A stretch of 64,000 nt of DNA from CAZKRL01 sp964555295 (GTDB taxonomy: Bacteria > Bacteroidota > Bacteroidia > Flavobacteriales_D > Sanyastnellaceae), in assembly GCA_964555295.1 (NCBI GenBank), contig CAZKRL010000011.1, positions 1-64,000 on the forward strand, given 5' to 3'. Made by a program: the position numbers and the translations under genes. The notes under the pieces are model-generated. The model was given only the letters and a program-made list of their open reading frames with translations, searched no databases and was not told where the DNA came from. Shown piece after piece: positions 9,292 to 18,712 of this stretch. Every line of letters begins with the position of its first letter. The first letter of the stretch is position 1.

Positions 9292-11720
9292 GAAGATGCC
9301 TCTGCTAAAAAGACTTGCTGATGTCCTGACAACGGTATTCGATATCGCTTAAAAAAGGCCCCCTCGATATAACTCTTATTCTGGTTGCGGTAATAATCAC
9401 TTGAGATATGACCACTCTGCCCTGCGGGCGTACAATTATACCAGTATTCTCTCTGTTTTAGATCTGCTATAATTCTCATTTGAGAACCAAAATATATATT
9501 GAATTGACAAAGACTATCAGGAACAAAGCCGGCCTGACGTATGGTCTCGTTGCCACCGTCTTGTTCGCAAGACATATTATAAAAACCTAAGACACCCACA
9601 TCACCAAGAGGATGCTTTTGTATGCTATGTTGTATGATTCCGGATGCGCTTGACCTCCAAAGCCATTTTTCAGGGTTAGTGTGGCACAGTTTGTTCAACT
9701 TTTGAACGCTGGAGTTAAAAGCCAACTGTAATATATCATCATAAGATTCTTTTGCCGGTGTTCGAACATCATCCCACCATAATGACTCACGGCGTTCGTT
9801 CAGCACGGTCATGCAGCGTTGCATCTGATGCGTTTTGAGAAACTGATGAAACAGTGTCTCACCCAGCTCATCTGACATTGCCAAGTGCAGTATCTCATAG
9901 TTCATCGTATTGAATAATAGCGGCCCAAGAATATCCTTTTTATATGTACCATCCCACCTAAAGTTAGCGCTGATAAACTTATCTGACATCAGCGGATGCT
10001 TCGATAAATCATTTTTCCAACCCAACATGAGATCGGCATCCACCTCATTCACAACATCCGTCATCACAGATTGCATATCCTGTAAGTTCCATTTTTCGCG
10101 TGAGTTCAAAAGTTTTCTAATTCGATCCGCGCGGTATTGAGGCTTGTAATATCCAGGATACCAATGAGGCCTGCCATTACTGTCAATGGCAGCCTCAGGC
10201 CAATCATTTGCACTAATGATTATTCCGGAAGTTGGATCGATATTCCTTGGATTGTATTCAGCATCCAAAAACCCAGAAACATCGTTTTCAGGATTGCTAC
10301 CATCCATAATTGCCCAAGGAGTGGCTACGGAAGACCGATTCATAAATCTTGCTGCCGCCCACCATGCAATATGCCCTGCAGTATCTCCATATGTTACGTT
10401 AAGACCCGGGCCATGAATCATCATAGCAGCATCCCCAAAACTTTGAATATTAGCAGCGTGATTGATTCTATAAAGCGCCTGTAAATTACGATTGCTCAAT
10501 CGCGTATAAGCCCAATAAACACTGACCGGTTCGGTATTTTCAAACTCCGCAAATACTCCATTTATCAGCGGACCGTGGACGCTTTCACAAATACTAATCA
10601 CCGTGTCAGGCAAATCTTTCACCTCGATGTTTTCGGTACGGAAAGAATATGCCATTTCATGATCACCGTAGGCATATTTATCGGTTAACCCGGTGATATT
10701 TTTCTCTTGGAAAAAGTCCATATCGTCATTCAATAACATGGTCAAACCCCAGGCCTTATGATCATCCTGACCAATGAGCGCAAACGGAATAGCCGCCATA
10801 TAATGTCCCTGAAGATCATGGCCAGGAGAAACTACATGCGCCTCATACCAAGTTTGAGGAAGATTGAATGCTATATGGGTATCATTACAAAGCATTGCCC
10901 CACCGCTCGATGTGCGTTGACCTGAAATCACCCATGAATTACTACCCGAGAATGAAAGTGCCGGAAACTCTTTTTCCATTTCGGATAGAGCAGACGTCCA
11001 TTTTTGCAACAAACTATCTCCACCCGCAGTTCCCGACCATGGAGTAAACGTCTCATTTTCTCCATGCCATAGGCCAATATCGTCGAGATATTGTTTGCCC
11101 CACTGATGATGAATTGCGCTGGTTACAGGTTCTGTCTTTTGTGCCATTGCAAATCCTAAAGCCATGGCACCCATAACGTAATAGGCGTCAGTAATACTAT
11201 AGGGTTGTGGATCAACTCCCAAAAGCATTAGTTCCTCAGGCGTATCTCCAACATCAATGAATGCGTTAATACCCGCAAAATATGATTTTGCCGACTCTTG
11301 AATTTCACTCTCCGCATTCGCCACGAATTCACTCGAGCTTTTACGAGCATATTCCGGCAAACCTAACGCGCGTACCAAAAGATCAATTTTTACACCGGGT
11401 TGTCCAACCATGGCCGCAAGCGTTCCGCTGCCAATTCTACGCATCAACTCCATTTGAAAAAGCCGTTCGCTCGCGTGTACGTATCCCAGTGTCAGTTGAG
11501 CGTCAGCGTCGGATTTTGCTTCAATTCTTGGCACCGCGTTTTCATCCCATGTTACCGTTACACTCTGCTTCAGACCATGAATAACAATTTCAGCACTTTG
11601 ATCAGGAACCTTTGCCGCTAACCCAAAAAATACAACCGTAATTAACACTGTCGCAATTGCCAAAATGACAACTGCCGACCAACCTAAAAATTTCGCAGTC
11701 CTTTTCAATGTTAGCATCAA
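9285..11720 (-). CDS. Penicillin acylase family protein (S45 N-terminal nucleophile hydrolase)
   Basis: Predicted amidase of 811 residues, anchored or exported by an N-terminal membrane segment (about residues 12-35). The alpha-chain part shows VTVTWDENAVPRIEA and LGYVHASERLFQMELMRRIGSG. The beta chain would start at the catalytic serine of the GSNSW motif, the normal autocleavage site; LCNDTHIAFNLPQTWYE follows. Members cleave penicillins, acyl-homoserine lactones or other N-acyl amides, and the substrate cannot be told from sequence here. Its start overlaps the lepB stop by 4 bases, so translation of the two is probably coupled, at the end of a run with the DUF5683 gene and dapB. Confidence 0.9.
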   Translation of the reverse strand: MMLTLKRTAKFLGWSAVVILAIATVLITVVFFGLAAKVPDQSAEIVIHGLKQSVTVTWDENAVPRIEAKSDADAQLTLGYVHASERLFQMELMRRIGSGTLAAMVGQPGVKIDLLVRALGLPEYARKSSSEFVANAESEIQESAKSYFAGINAFIDVGDTPEELMLLGVDPQPYSITDAYYVMGAMALGFAMAQKTEPVTSAIHHQWGKQYLDDIGLWHGENETFTPWSGTAGGDSLLQKWTSALSEMEKEFPALSFSGSNSWVISGQRTSSGGAMLCNDTHIAFNLPQTWYEAHVVSPGHDLQGHYMAAIPFALIGQDDHKAWGLTMLLNDDMDFFQEKNITGLTDKYAYGDHEMAYSFRTENIEVKDLPDTVISICESVHGPLINGVFAEFENTEPVSVYWAYTRLSNRNLQALYRINHAANIQSFGDAAMMIHGPGLNVTYGDTAGHIAWWAAARFMNRSSVATPWAIMDGSNPENDVSGFLDAEYNPRNIDPTSGIIISANDWPEAAIDSNGRPHWYPGYYKPQYRADRIRKLLNSREKWNLQDMQSVMTDVVNEVDADLMLGWKNDLSKHPLMSDKFISANFRWDGTYKKDILGPLLFNTMNYEILHLAMSDELGETLFHQFLKTHQMQRCMTVLNERRESLWWDDVRTPAKESYDDILQLAFNSSVQKLNKLCHTNPEKWLWRSSASGIIQHSIQKHPLGDVGVLGFYNMSCEQDGGNETIRQAGFVPDSLCQFNIYFGSQMRIIADLKQREYWYNCTPAGQSGHISSDYYRNQNKSYIEGAFFKRYRIPLSGHQQVFLAEASSH

Positions 11721-13495
11721 TCAGGATCAGCTAACCGGAACATTCTTCCCCAACGAATCTTTCCTCCTTCCTGATAATTTTTATCTTCCTTAGAAAACCA
11801 GGTAAATACTGGCTTTCCAACTACATGATCTTCGGGAACAAAACCCCAGAAGCGACTGTCTGCACTCTGGTGGCGGTTGTCACCCATCATCCAATAGTAG
11901 TTCTGTTTGAAGGTGTATGTAGTCGTTTCCTGTCCATTAATGAAAATCTTACCATCGCGCTCCATTAGCTCGTTGTACTCATAATTGCCTATGATCCTTC
12001 GATACAACTCAAGATTTTCTGCTGTCAATTGAATCGTCTCACCCTCCGCCGGAATATGAAGCGGACCAAAGTTATCGCGGGTCCACATCGAAAATGGAAT
12101 CATCGGAGAGTTAGGAAAGATGGCCAGGGGCTCAGTAGGTATTGTATCGATCATTTCTTCAATAAAAACTACGTTAGGATTTTGCTTGAGCTTCTCTATG
12201 TCTGAAGCACTGAATGAGGAGATAGTTACCATATTACCTTTACCATCGGTACCCCGGTTCCTGTCAGAAATATTGACGTTATAATCTGCGTATATCTTGT
12301 TGAGCGCAGTCACGCTGCTCACTGCTACTTTATAACTCTGCATGACACCATCCGGCTCTTGAATTGCCACTCCATTGATGAGTACTTCCCGGTCCCGAAT
12401 TTCCAAATTTTCTCCAGGAAGTCCGATACATCGTTTCACATAATTCTCTTCTTTGTCCATTGGCCGATGTGTTATGCCGCCAATGGGGAAACTCTGTCGA
12501 CCTTTTTCCCTTCCACAAACCAAACAAACCTTCTTCACACTGAAATTATTCCTGGCAAGCTGCAAAAATTTATTGGGATTTCGTTCATAGTTGTCGTAAC
12601 CACCTGCGATATAAATGGCCTCACGTCGCAGATACCCATAATAATCATGGCCAGCATAAAATGGATCAATCATGATGGTGTCACCATGAGGAAAATTAAA
12701 AACTACCGGATCCAACCGTTCGACTTTCCCCCAACCTGGAATTCGGAAGTAGGGGAGACTCAATGCTTCAAGATAACTATTCGTCATGCTACCCGGTAAA
12801 GCATTATGAATGAAAGGGACAGAGAGCGGTGTCTGCGGTGTCTTTGCACCGAAACTCATTTTACTTACAAATAAATAATCCCCAACGAGCATAGATTTCT
12901 CCATAGAAGGTGTGGGAATAGTAAATGCCTCGAAGAAAAATGTTCTTATTACAGAAGCAGCAACTATGGCAAATAAAATAGACTCACTCCATTCTCTCGC
13001 TTGAGATTTCTTATTACCTGTCCAATTTCTCGGGCCTGTAAAGTTTATCTGTAAGTCAGTGGGCTTATTGAAAGGAAGAATTCCAAACCCCGGATTTTTC
13101 GACGGCAAATCCCTATGGGTTTTTGTTGTATCGTCTTGAGGCACGGTTAATGCTTGAGAGGATGCTTTCGACTGACGAGTTAAACGCAGCGCAAGACCGG
13201 GCAGCGCCAACCAGGGCAAAGCTCCAAAGAGCCATTGATCCTTGGTGCTTTTCTTGCCAAATGCAATACCCATCTCAACATTGAGTATGCACAGCATAAT
13301 GAGATTGATTCCCGGAGATAGAATCACAAACCACCAATACCATGGACGTTTCAATAGTTTCAGCACTGGGAAAAATTGAAGTAATGGGATTGCCCCAAAC
13401 CATTTTCGATTCGTGAGTCCGGCATTTGCAATGACAGCAGGCAGAGTAACGCAATAAACGAGTTGCAGTAGTATCAGTAACAACCAAGGTATCAT
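11717..13495 (-). CDS. lepB: Signal peptidase I, large Bacteroidetes form
   Basis: Inner-membrane protease that cuts Sec signal peptides from exported proteins. It is 592 residues, about twice the length of E. coli-like enzymes of minimal form. An N-terminal part with membrane segments (about 3-25 and 52-72, more around 85-105) precedes the main anchor (170-190). The catalytic dyad is visible: Ser197 in PTPSMEKSMLVGDY and Lys354 in ENYVKRCIGLPGE. Box E is near residue 546 (MGDNRHQSADSR). A long insertion lies between the Ser and Lys boxes (about 215-345), with a CLVCGREKGRQ segment. It lies 9 bases after dapB and overlaps the acylase gene by 4 bases. Confidence 0.94.
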   Translation of the reverse strand: MIPWLLLILLQLVYCVTLPAVIANAGLTNRKWFGAIPLLQFFPVLKLLKRPWYWWFVILSPGINLIMLCILNVEMGIAFGKKSTKDQWLFGALPWLALPGLALRLTRQSKASSQALTVPQDDTTKTHRDLPSKNPGFGILPFNKPTDLQINFTGPRNWTGNKKSQAREWSESILFAIVAASVIRTFFFEAFTIPTPSMEKSMLVGDYLFVSKMSFGAKTPQTPLSVPFIHNALPGSMTNSYLEALSLPYFRIPGWGKVERLDPVVFNFPHGDTIMIDPFYAGHDYYGYLRREAIYIAGGYDNYERNPNKFLQLARNNFSVKKVCLVCGREKGRQSFPIGGITHRPMDKEENYVKRCIGLPGENLEIRDREVLINGVAIQEPDGVMQSYKVAVSSVTALNKIYADYNVNISDRNRGTDGKGNMVTISSFSASDIEKLKQNPNVVFIEEMIDTIPTEPLAIFPNSPMIPFSMWTRDNFGPLHIPAEGETIQLTAENLELYRRIIGNYEYNELMERDGKIFINGQETTTYTFKQNYYWMMGDNRHQSADSRFWGFVPEDHVVGKPVFTWFSKEDKNYQEGGKIRWGRMFRLADPD

Positions 13496-13504
13496 GTGGT
13501 AAAC

Positions 13505-14236
13505 TTAATGTTGAATGGGAGTTGTGTTGTAATTAAGCATATCAGCCATTGTAAATATGCCCATTTTTCCGACTAAAAATTCAGCCGCCGTTATTGCTCC
13601 AGAGGCAAAGCCCGTGCGATTGAATGCATAGTGTGATATTTCTATTTGTTCATTCTCAGAACTGAATCGGATGTGATGCGTTCCTGGCACATTGCCCTCA
13701 CGAACAGCCCTTACCGGAATTTCTCGAGATTCCGGATGATCGGTCAACGACCATTGCTTGTAAAATCGATTTCGCTCAATAATCTTTTCAGCAAAGGTGA
13801 TGGCCGTGCCACTTGGTGCATCGAGCTTTTGAGTATGATGTATTTCTTCAATACTTGCCTTGTACTCCGGGAATTTTTCGAGCATCATCGCGAGTGTTTC
13901 GGTGAGATGAAAGGCGATGTTGACACCCAATGAAAAATTCGAAGCGTAAAACAACGCGCCGTTATTTTCTCTAATGATGGTATAAGCTTCCTCTCGCTGA
14001 TGGTTCCAACCAGTGGTTCCTGTAACGATCGGACAACCCGCTTCGGCGCATACACGAATGTGATTTAAGGCAAGTTCAGGACGGGTAAACTCAATAGCCA
14101 AAGTGGCTCCTGCCAGATCCGCGGTTGTCACTTTGCGCTTGGAATCAAAAACAGAATGAATATTGTGCCCTCTGGATAGAATCAACGGCTCAAGAGCTTT
14201 TCCCATTTTTCCGTACCCAATCAGAGCGATTTGCAT
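13505..14236 (-). CDS. dapB: 4-hydroxy-tetrahydrodipicolinate reductase
   Basis: NAD(P)H-dependent reductase of the lysine/diaminopimelate pathway, which feeds peptidoglycan. It has 243 residues, usual for the family. The dinucleotide-binding start is IALIGYGKMGKAL. The catalytic and substrate-binding stretch is EIHHTQKLDAPSGT (His133/His134, Lys137, Ser and Thr in the PSGT motif), and GTTGW lies at 73-77. The gene begins inside the last 16 bases of the DUF5683 gene and lies 9 bases before lepB. DUF5683-dapB-lepB is an order I recall from many Flavobacteria, where parA and parB usually come before it. They are absent here. Confidence 0.95.
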   Translation of the reverse strand: MQIALIGYGKMGKALEPLILSRGHNIHSVFDSKRKVTTADLAGATLAIEFTRPELALNHIRVCAEAGCPIVTGTTGWNHQREEAYTIIRENNGALFYASNFSLGVNIAFHLTETLAMMLEKFPEYKASIEEIHHTQKLDAPSGTAITFAEKIIERNRFYKQWSLTDHPESREIPVRAVREGNVPGTHHIRFSSENEQIEISHYAFNRTGFASGAITAAEFLVGKMGIFTMADMLNYNTTPIQH

Positions 14237-14826
14237 GGCTGTTTCTTTTTTGTGCGATTAGCAATACTGAATGACAGACCCGAATAGGGTTTACCAGGAG
14301 TCTGAATGATTGTTGGATTCAATTGAAAACTCAGGTTGGGACTAACATCGAAATAAAATAAATGAGCATCTACATTGGCCTCAATTATTTGAAGTACATA
14401 TACACCGGCGAGACATATATAACTGAGGTCCATCCATTGGTGATATTGTTCTTGTACCCTATTGATACTTTCTGTGCTTGCGTTAATTTCTGCAATGGTA
14501 TTAGGGTCGTTATCAACGGATGAGATATATTGTTTTCTATAATACCGATATTGTTTTGTATTGAATTGTATGAAAGCGAGGCACGTGCCAATGCCTGCAA
14601 AAACTACAGGCACTTTCCAGTACTTCCCGAAAAAGGTTTTCTCCGCGTGAATTCCATTATAAACCTGACCTGCACCTGGTATAAGGGCCGAAAAAACCGA
14701 GGCTTTCAATGGGGAAACCGGTTTAACACGCCATTTGCTTTGCCGCGGCACAGGCGCCAAAGTGTCGATTTGAGCATTCGCGACTATTGAAAGGCAAAGC
14801 GAAATCAGAAAAAGTAGAACGCGCAT
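14221..14826 (-). CDS. DUF5683 domain membrane protein
   Basis: Protein of 201 residues counted from the ATG at 14826, chosen because it opens a clean signal peptide (MRVLLFLISLCLSIVANAQ); the frame extends 19 codons upstream without signal-like features. The family core begins KPVSPLKASVFSALIPGAGQVYNG, where the PGAGQ-YN motif is typical. Hydrophobic segments lie around 70-85 and 135-155. Function is unknown. Family members sit beside dapB and lepB in many Bacteroidetes, suggesting an envelope or cell-growth link, which is inference. The 3' end overlaps dapB by 16 bases. Confidence 0.85.
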   Translation of the reverse strand: MRVLLFLISLCLSIVANAQIDTLAPVPRQSKWRVKPVSPLKASVFSALIPGAGQVYNGIHAEKTFFGKYWKVPVVFAGIGTCLAFIQFNTKQYRYYRKQYISSVDNDPNTIAEINASTESINRVQEQYHQWMDLSYICLAGVYVLQIIEANVDAHLFYFDVSPNLSFQLNPTIIQTPGKPYSGLSFSIANRTKKKQPCKSL

Positions 14827-14915
14827 TGGGCGGCAATTTACTTTGCAATTATCACATACATGGCGACCGTGTTTAATGAGCATAATCCTTTAACCCAATT
14901 TACCAAATCTGGTGT

Positions 14916-16340
14916 TTATCGAATAAATAAGCCAACGGCCTCAATATGCGAGGTGTGTGGGAATTGATCCACCAAAGTGAATCGTTGCAACATATAACCG
15001 CTCTCACGCAATGTGGCTGCATCACGGGCAAAGGTGGCAGGGTTGCACGACACATAAACAATTGCCTTACTGCCAAGAGCAATTACACGCGTCAAGGTCT
15101 TCGGTGCAATACCCGCGCGAGGAGGATCCATTACTATACATCCTATTCGCCCAGCGTATTGAGGATAGTCTTTCAAGAATGCACCGACATCAGCACAAAT
15201 GAACTCTACATTGCTCACGCCATTCATTTGTGCATTTTTATTGGCATCTACTATCGCTGATGGCACGATGTCAACACCAATAACCTTTGCTGCAGTATGC
15301 CGGGCAATCAGCTGACCGATGGTGCCTGTGCCACAAAAGAGATCCATCACAATGGAATCACTGTCGCAGATATTTTCAGTGTAGTCCATCACACACTTGT
15401 AAAGTCTTGCCGCCGACGCAGGATTGGTCTGAAAAAAAGAGGTCATTCCAATTCTGAACTCAAGGTCCATAATTCTCTCGGTGATAAAATCTCGTCCCAT
15501 TATAAGTTTGGACTCACCTTCCAACGGCATCACTCGATCACCTGTATCGCCGTTTATAGTATGTATAACCCCTGCAAGTCTTTTGCCCATTGCCTGTTGC
15601 ACGGTGGAAGCAAATGCGTGCACATCGAACCTATCATCTTCATTTGCTGTAACGATATTCACCAATATCTGATTTTCTGAAAAACTTTTACGCACGGTAA
15701 GAAATCGGAAGAAGCCCTTTCGTTGCGGAGGATGCCAAGCGGGTAGGTGAGTGGCCTCGCAATATCCGCGAAGCGTTGACAGTAGGTTTTCAAACTCGGC
15801 GTCAAATAAACCCGAGTCCTTATCCAGATTCTCAACACACCACCAGGTTCCGCGTTTTTTAAATCCAAGCGCAAAACCATCAAAATCAGTCCGTGTATCT
15901 CTATTGTATCCGATGGCTGAGAAAGCGTATTCCATCTTGTTGCGATAGTGCCATTGCGACGGACTTGCAACCAGTCCGTCGAACTTGGTTTCGTTAAGTT
16001 GTATACCACCGGTTTTCTCTAACATCCGCAAGCATTCGGTGATTTTATTCTCATGTTGCAACGCAATTGGCCAAGTAGCATAGGGGGCACCAGGTATAGG
16101 TTGAAAAGGAATTTCAACTTCATCTTTCGACGTGGTGATTACCTCGATCAATCTGCATTCAGCAAATCGTTTTTTGCGCGACTGCACCATTGCCCTGACC
16201 GTTTGTCCCGGTATGGCATTCTCTACAAAAACGGTGAAATCACCTTGATCTGTAGCCAATTTACTTACACCAACCCCGCCGAACGCAAGTCGGTCAATGG
16301 TTAAAGTGAGGATGCTGTTTTTTGCGAGAAAAGATTTCAT
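14916..16340 (-). CDS. Class I SAM-dependent RNA (uracil-C5) methyltransferase, TrmA/RlmD family, without Fe-S cysteines
   Basis: Methylates C5 of uracil in RNA, with 23S rRNA U1939 as the likely but unproven target. The 474 residues contain a TRAM domain (8-70), a central domain, and a Rossmann methyltransferase domain with the SAM loop DLFCGTGTIGQ (333-343), MDPPRAG (404-410), catalytic Cys432 in VSCNPATFARD, and base Glu467 in FPHTSHIEAV. In E. coli RlmD, four cysteines here bind a 4Fe-4S cluster. The matching region of this protein reads PFQPIPGAPYATWPIALQ (78-95), with no cysteine. It may belong to a cluster-free subfamily or have another RNA target. It is not in an obvious operon. Confidence 0.85.
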   Translation of the reverse strand: MKSFLAKNSILTLTIDRLAFGGVGVSKLATDQGDFTVFVENAIPGQTVRAMVQSRKKRFAECRLIEVITTSKDEVEIPFQPIPGAPYATWPIALQHENKITECLRMLEKTGGIQLNETKFDGLVASPSQWHYRNKMEYAFSAIGYNRDTRTDFDGFALGFKKRGTWWCVENLDKDSGLFDAEFENLLSTLRGYCEATHLPAWHPPQRKGFFRFLTVRKSFSENQILVNIVTANEDDRFDVHAFASTVQQAMGKRLAGVIHTINGDTGDRVMPLEGESKLIMGRDFITERIMDLEFRIGMTSFFQTNPASAARLYKCVMDYTENICDSDSIVMDLFCGTGTIGQLIARHTAAKVIGVDIVPSAIVDANKNAQMNGVSNVEFICADVGAFLKDYPQYAGRIGCIVMDPPRAGIAPKTLTRVIALGSKAIVYVSCNPATFARDAATLRESGYMLQRFTLVDQFPHTSHIEAVGLFIR

Positions 16341-16406
16341 GCGGGGAATTCAGTGTTCGACCGCATTAACAAGAAAACTTCTTCACATCCATCTTAGAAA
16401 TTCTGG

Positions 16407-18680
16407 CTATGCAGTAAGTCCCTTTCTGATCAAATTCAACGCACCGCCTGCCTTGAACCATTCAATCTGTTGCGCATTGTAGGTGTGGTTTACTGCAATC
16501 ATCTCTTTGCTGCCATCTTCATGCACCAGCTCAAGATGCAAGGGCTTATCAGGTGCAAAAGATGTTAGATCTGTGAAGTTGATGATGTCATTCTCCTGAA
16601 TCTTATCATAATCGGAATCATTGCTGAAAGTAATTGCAAGCATTCCTTGCTTCTTCAAATTGGTTTCGTGGATACGTGCAAATGATTTCACAAGAATGGC
16701 ACGCACACCCAAATGCCGCGGTTGCATAGCAGCATGCTCTCTCGAAGATCCTTCGCCATAGTTCTGATCGCCCACCACGATGGTTGATATTCCAGCGGCC
16801 TTGTATGCACGCTGAACCTTTGGAACCTCGTCATAAGATCCATCGAGATGATTTTTTACTTTATTGATCTCGCCGTTGAAGTAATTGGTAGCCCCAATGA
16901 GGGTGTTGTTGGCGATATTGTCCAAATGTCCGCGATACCTCAGCCATGGACCAGCCATCGAGATGTGGTCTGTTGTGCATTTGCCGCGCGCCTTGATCAG
17001 CACTCTTGCCCCGGTGATATTATTGCCATCCCACTCGCTGAATGGATCAAGCAGCTGCAATCTTTCACTCTCAGCCGACACTTTAATTTGCACCGCGCTG
17101 CCATCAGCGGCAGGGGCTTGATATCCCGCATCTTCAACAGCAAATCCCTTGGAAGGCAATTCATGGCCACTCGGCGGGTCAAGTTTTACCTTCTCACCCT
17201 TGTCATTCACCAGTGTATCCGTAAGGGGATTGAAACCCAAATTACCCGCAATTGCAAGGGCTGTGGTGAGTTCAGGTGATGCCACAAAAGCCAATGTATT
17301 CGGGTTGCCATCGTTTCTACTCTGGAAATTTCGGTTGAAAGAATGAACGATAGTATTGCGCTCCTTTTTATCCGCACCTACGCGCGCCCACATTCCGATA
17401 CAAGGTCCGCATGCATTTGCATACACCGTTGCGCCCATTTTGTTGAATGTGTCAATGAATCCATCGCGCTCTATGGTGTAGCGAACCAACTCCGATCCGG
17501 GAGTAATACTGAACTCAGCTGCAGGTTTCAGTCCCTTTGCAATCGCTTGCTCGGCAAGAGATGCAGCACGTGAAATATCTTCATAGGAAGAGTTGGTGCA
17601 TGAACCTATCAGTCCCACTTCCACTTTCAATGGCCAGTTGTTTTTCGCCGCTTCTTCTTTCATTTTCGAGATCGGCGTAGCGAGATCCGGAGTGAACGGA
17701 CCATTAAGATGCGGCTCCAATTCACTCAAATTGATTTCAATGACCTGATCAAAATATTTCTCCGGGTGCTGATACACCTCCGCATCGCCGGTGAGATGTG
17801 CCTTGATTCCATTGGCCAAATCAGCTACCTCTACGCGACCTGTAGACCGGAGATATCTCTCCATGCTCTCGTCATATCCGAAGGTAGAAGTGGTGGCACC
17901 AATCTCTGCACCCATGTTGCATATGGTGCCTTTACCCGTGCAGGAAAGCGATTCTGCGCCTTCACCAAAGTATTCTACAATACAACCTGTTCCACCCTTT
18001 ACGGTCAATATGCCCGCCACTTTAAGAATGATGTCTTTGGCCGAGCACCATCCATTCAATTGTCCGGTGAGCTTGATACCAATCAATTTTGGGAATTTCA
18101 GTTCCCACGCCATACCGGCCATCACATCCATTGCATCTGCACCCCCAACACCAATGGCAACCATGCCCAAACCGCCGGCGTTGACCGTGTGCGAATCGGT
18201 ACCAATCATCATTCCTCCGGGAAATGCATAATTCTCAAGCACTACCTGATGGATGATTCCTGCACCCGGCTTCCAAAATCCTATTCCGTATTTGTTTGAT
18301 ATCGATGATAAAAAATTGAATACCTCATTATTCTTGAGCAATGCCTCTTCCAGATCCTTTGACGAACCCACGCGCGCTTGAATCAGGTGATCACAATGTA
18401 CTGTACTGGGAACGGCAACCTTGCTGCGACCGGCCTGCATGAATTGCAATAACGCCATTTGCGCTGTGGCATCCTGCATGGCTACACGGTCTGGGGCGAA
18501 GTCGACATAACTTTTACCGCGACCATATGCCGCCTTTGCTTCACCCTCCCAAAGGTGCGAGTAGAGTATTTTTTCGGTGAGAGTGAGTGACTTACCCGTA
18601 AGTTTTCTGGCGGCTTCAATGCGCGCTGGTATGCGGGAATAAACTTCCCTTATCATTTCAAGATCAAAGACTTTGCTCAT
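16407..18680 (-). CDS. acnA: Aconitate hydratase (mitochondrial-type)
   Basis: 4Fe-4S enzyme of the TCA cycle that interconverts citrate and isocitrate. It is 757 residues long with a layout like mitochondrial aconitase. Cluster ligands are Cys361 (GSCTNSSYED), Cys424 and Cys427 (NACGPCIGMW). Substrate-site segments are MIGTDSHTVNAGGLG near the start and the swivel-domain GDQNYGEGSSREHAAMQPRHLG with its catalytic serine. A TATTTTTG box lies 17 bases ahead of the ATG. Large antisense frames inside this gene are shadows of its codon pattern. The symbol is generic; the protein may be named acn in some genomes. Confidence 0.95.
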   Translation of the reverse strand: MSKVFDLEMIREVYSRIPARIEAARKLTGKSLTLTEKILYSHLWEGEAKAAYGRGKSYVDFAPDRVAMQDATAQMALLQFMQAGRSKVAVPSTVHCDHLIQARVGSSKDLEEALLKNNEVFNFLSSISNKYGIGFWKPGAGIIHQVVLENYAFPGGMMIGTDSHTVNAGGLGMVAIGVGGADAMDVMAGMAWELKFPKLIGIKLTGQLNGWCSAKDIILKVAGILTVKGGTGCIVEYFGEGAESLSCTGKGTICNMGAEIGATTSTFGYDESMERYLRSTGRVEVADLANGIKAHLTGDAEVYQHPEKYFDQVIEINLSELEPHLNGPFTPDLATPISKMKEEAAKNNWPLKVEVGLIGSCTNSSYEDISRAASLAEQAIAKGLKPAAEFSITPGSELVRYTIERDGFIDTFNKMGATVYANACGPCIGMWARVGADKKERNTIVHSFNRNFQSRNDGNPNTLAFVASPELTTALAIAGNLGFNPLTDTLVNDKGEKVKLDPPSGHELPSKGFAVEDAGYQAPAADGSAVQIKVSAESERLQLLDPFSEWDGNNITGARVLIKARGKCTTDHISMAGPWLRYRGHLDNIANNTLIGATNYFNGEINKVKNHLDGSYDEVPKVQRAYKAAGISTIVVGDQNYGEGSSREHAAMQPRHLGVRAILVKSFARIHETNLKKQGMLAITFSNDSDYDKIQENDIINFTDLTSFAPDKPLHLELVHEDGSKEMIAVNHTYNAQQIEWFKAGGALNLIRKGLTA

Positions 18681-18696
18681 AGGAAATTGCTTTGCG

Positions 18697-18704
18697 CAAA
18701 AATA
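18697..18704 (-). promoter_or_regulatory. Putative -7 promoter box of aconitase
   Basis: Read on the minus strand this is TATTTTTG, a full match to the Bacteroidetes TAnnTTTG -7 element, 16 bases upstream of the aconitase ATG. I found no TTG -33 box at the usual spacing. Confidence 0.5.
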
Positions 18705-18712
18705 AACTTTGT

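Noticed and set aside
17709..18299. 196-codon open frame on the plus strand inside the aconitase gene
   Set aside because: Antisense shadow of aconitase codons; no recognisable protein features.
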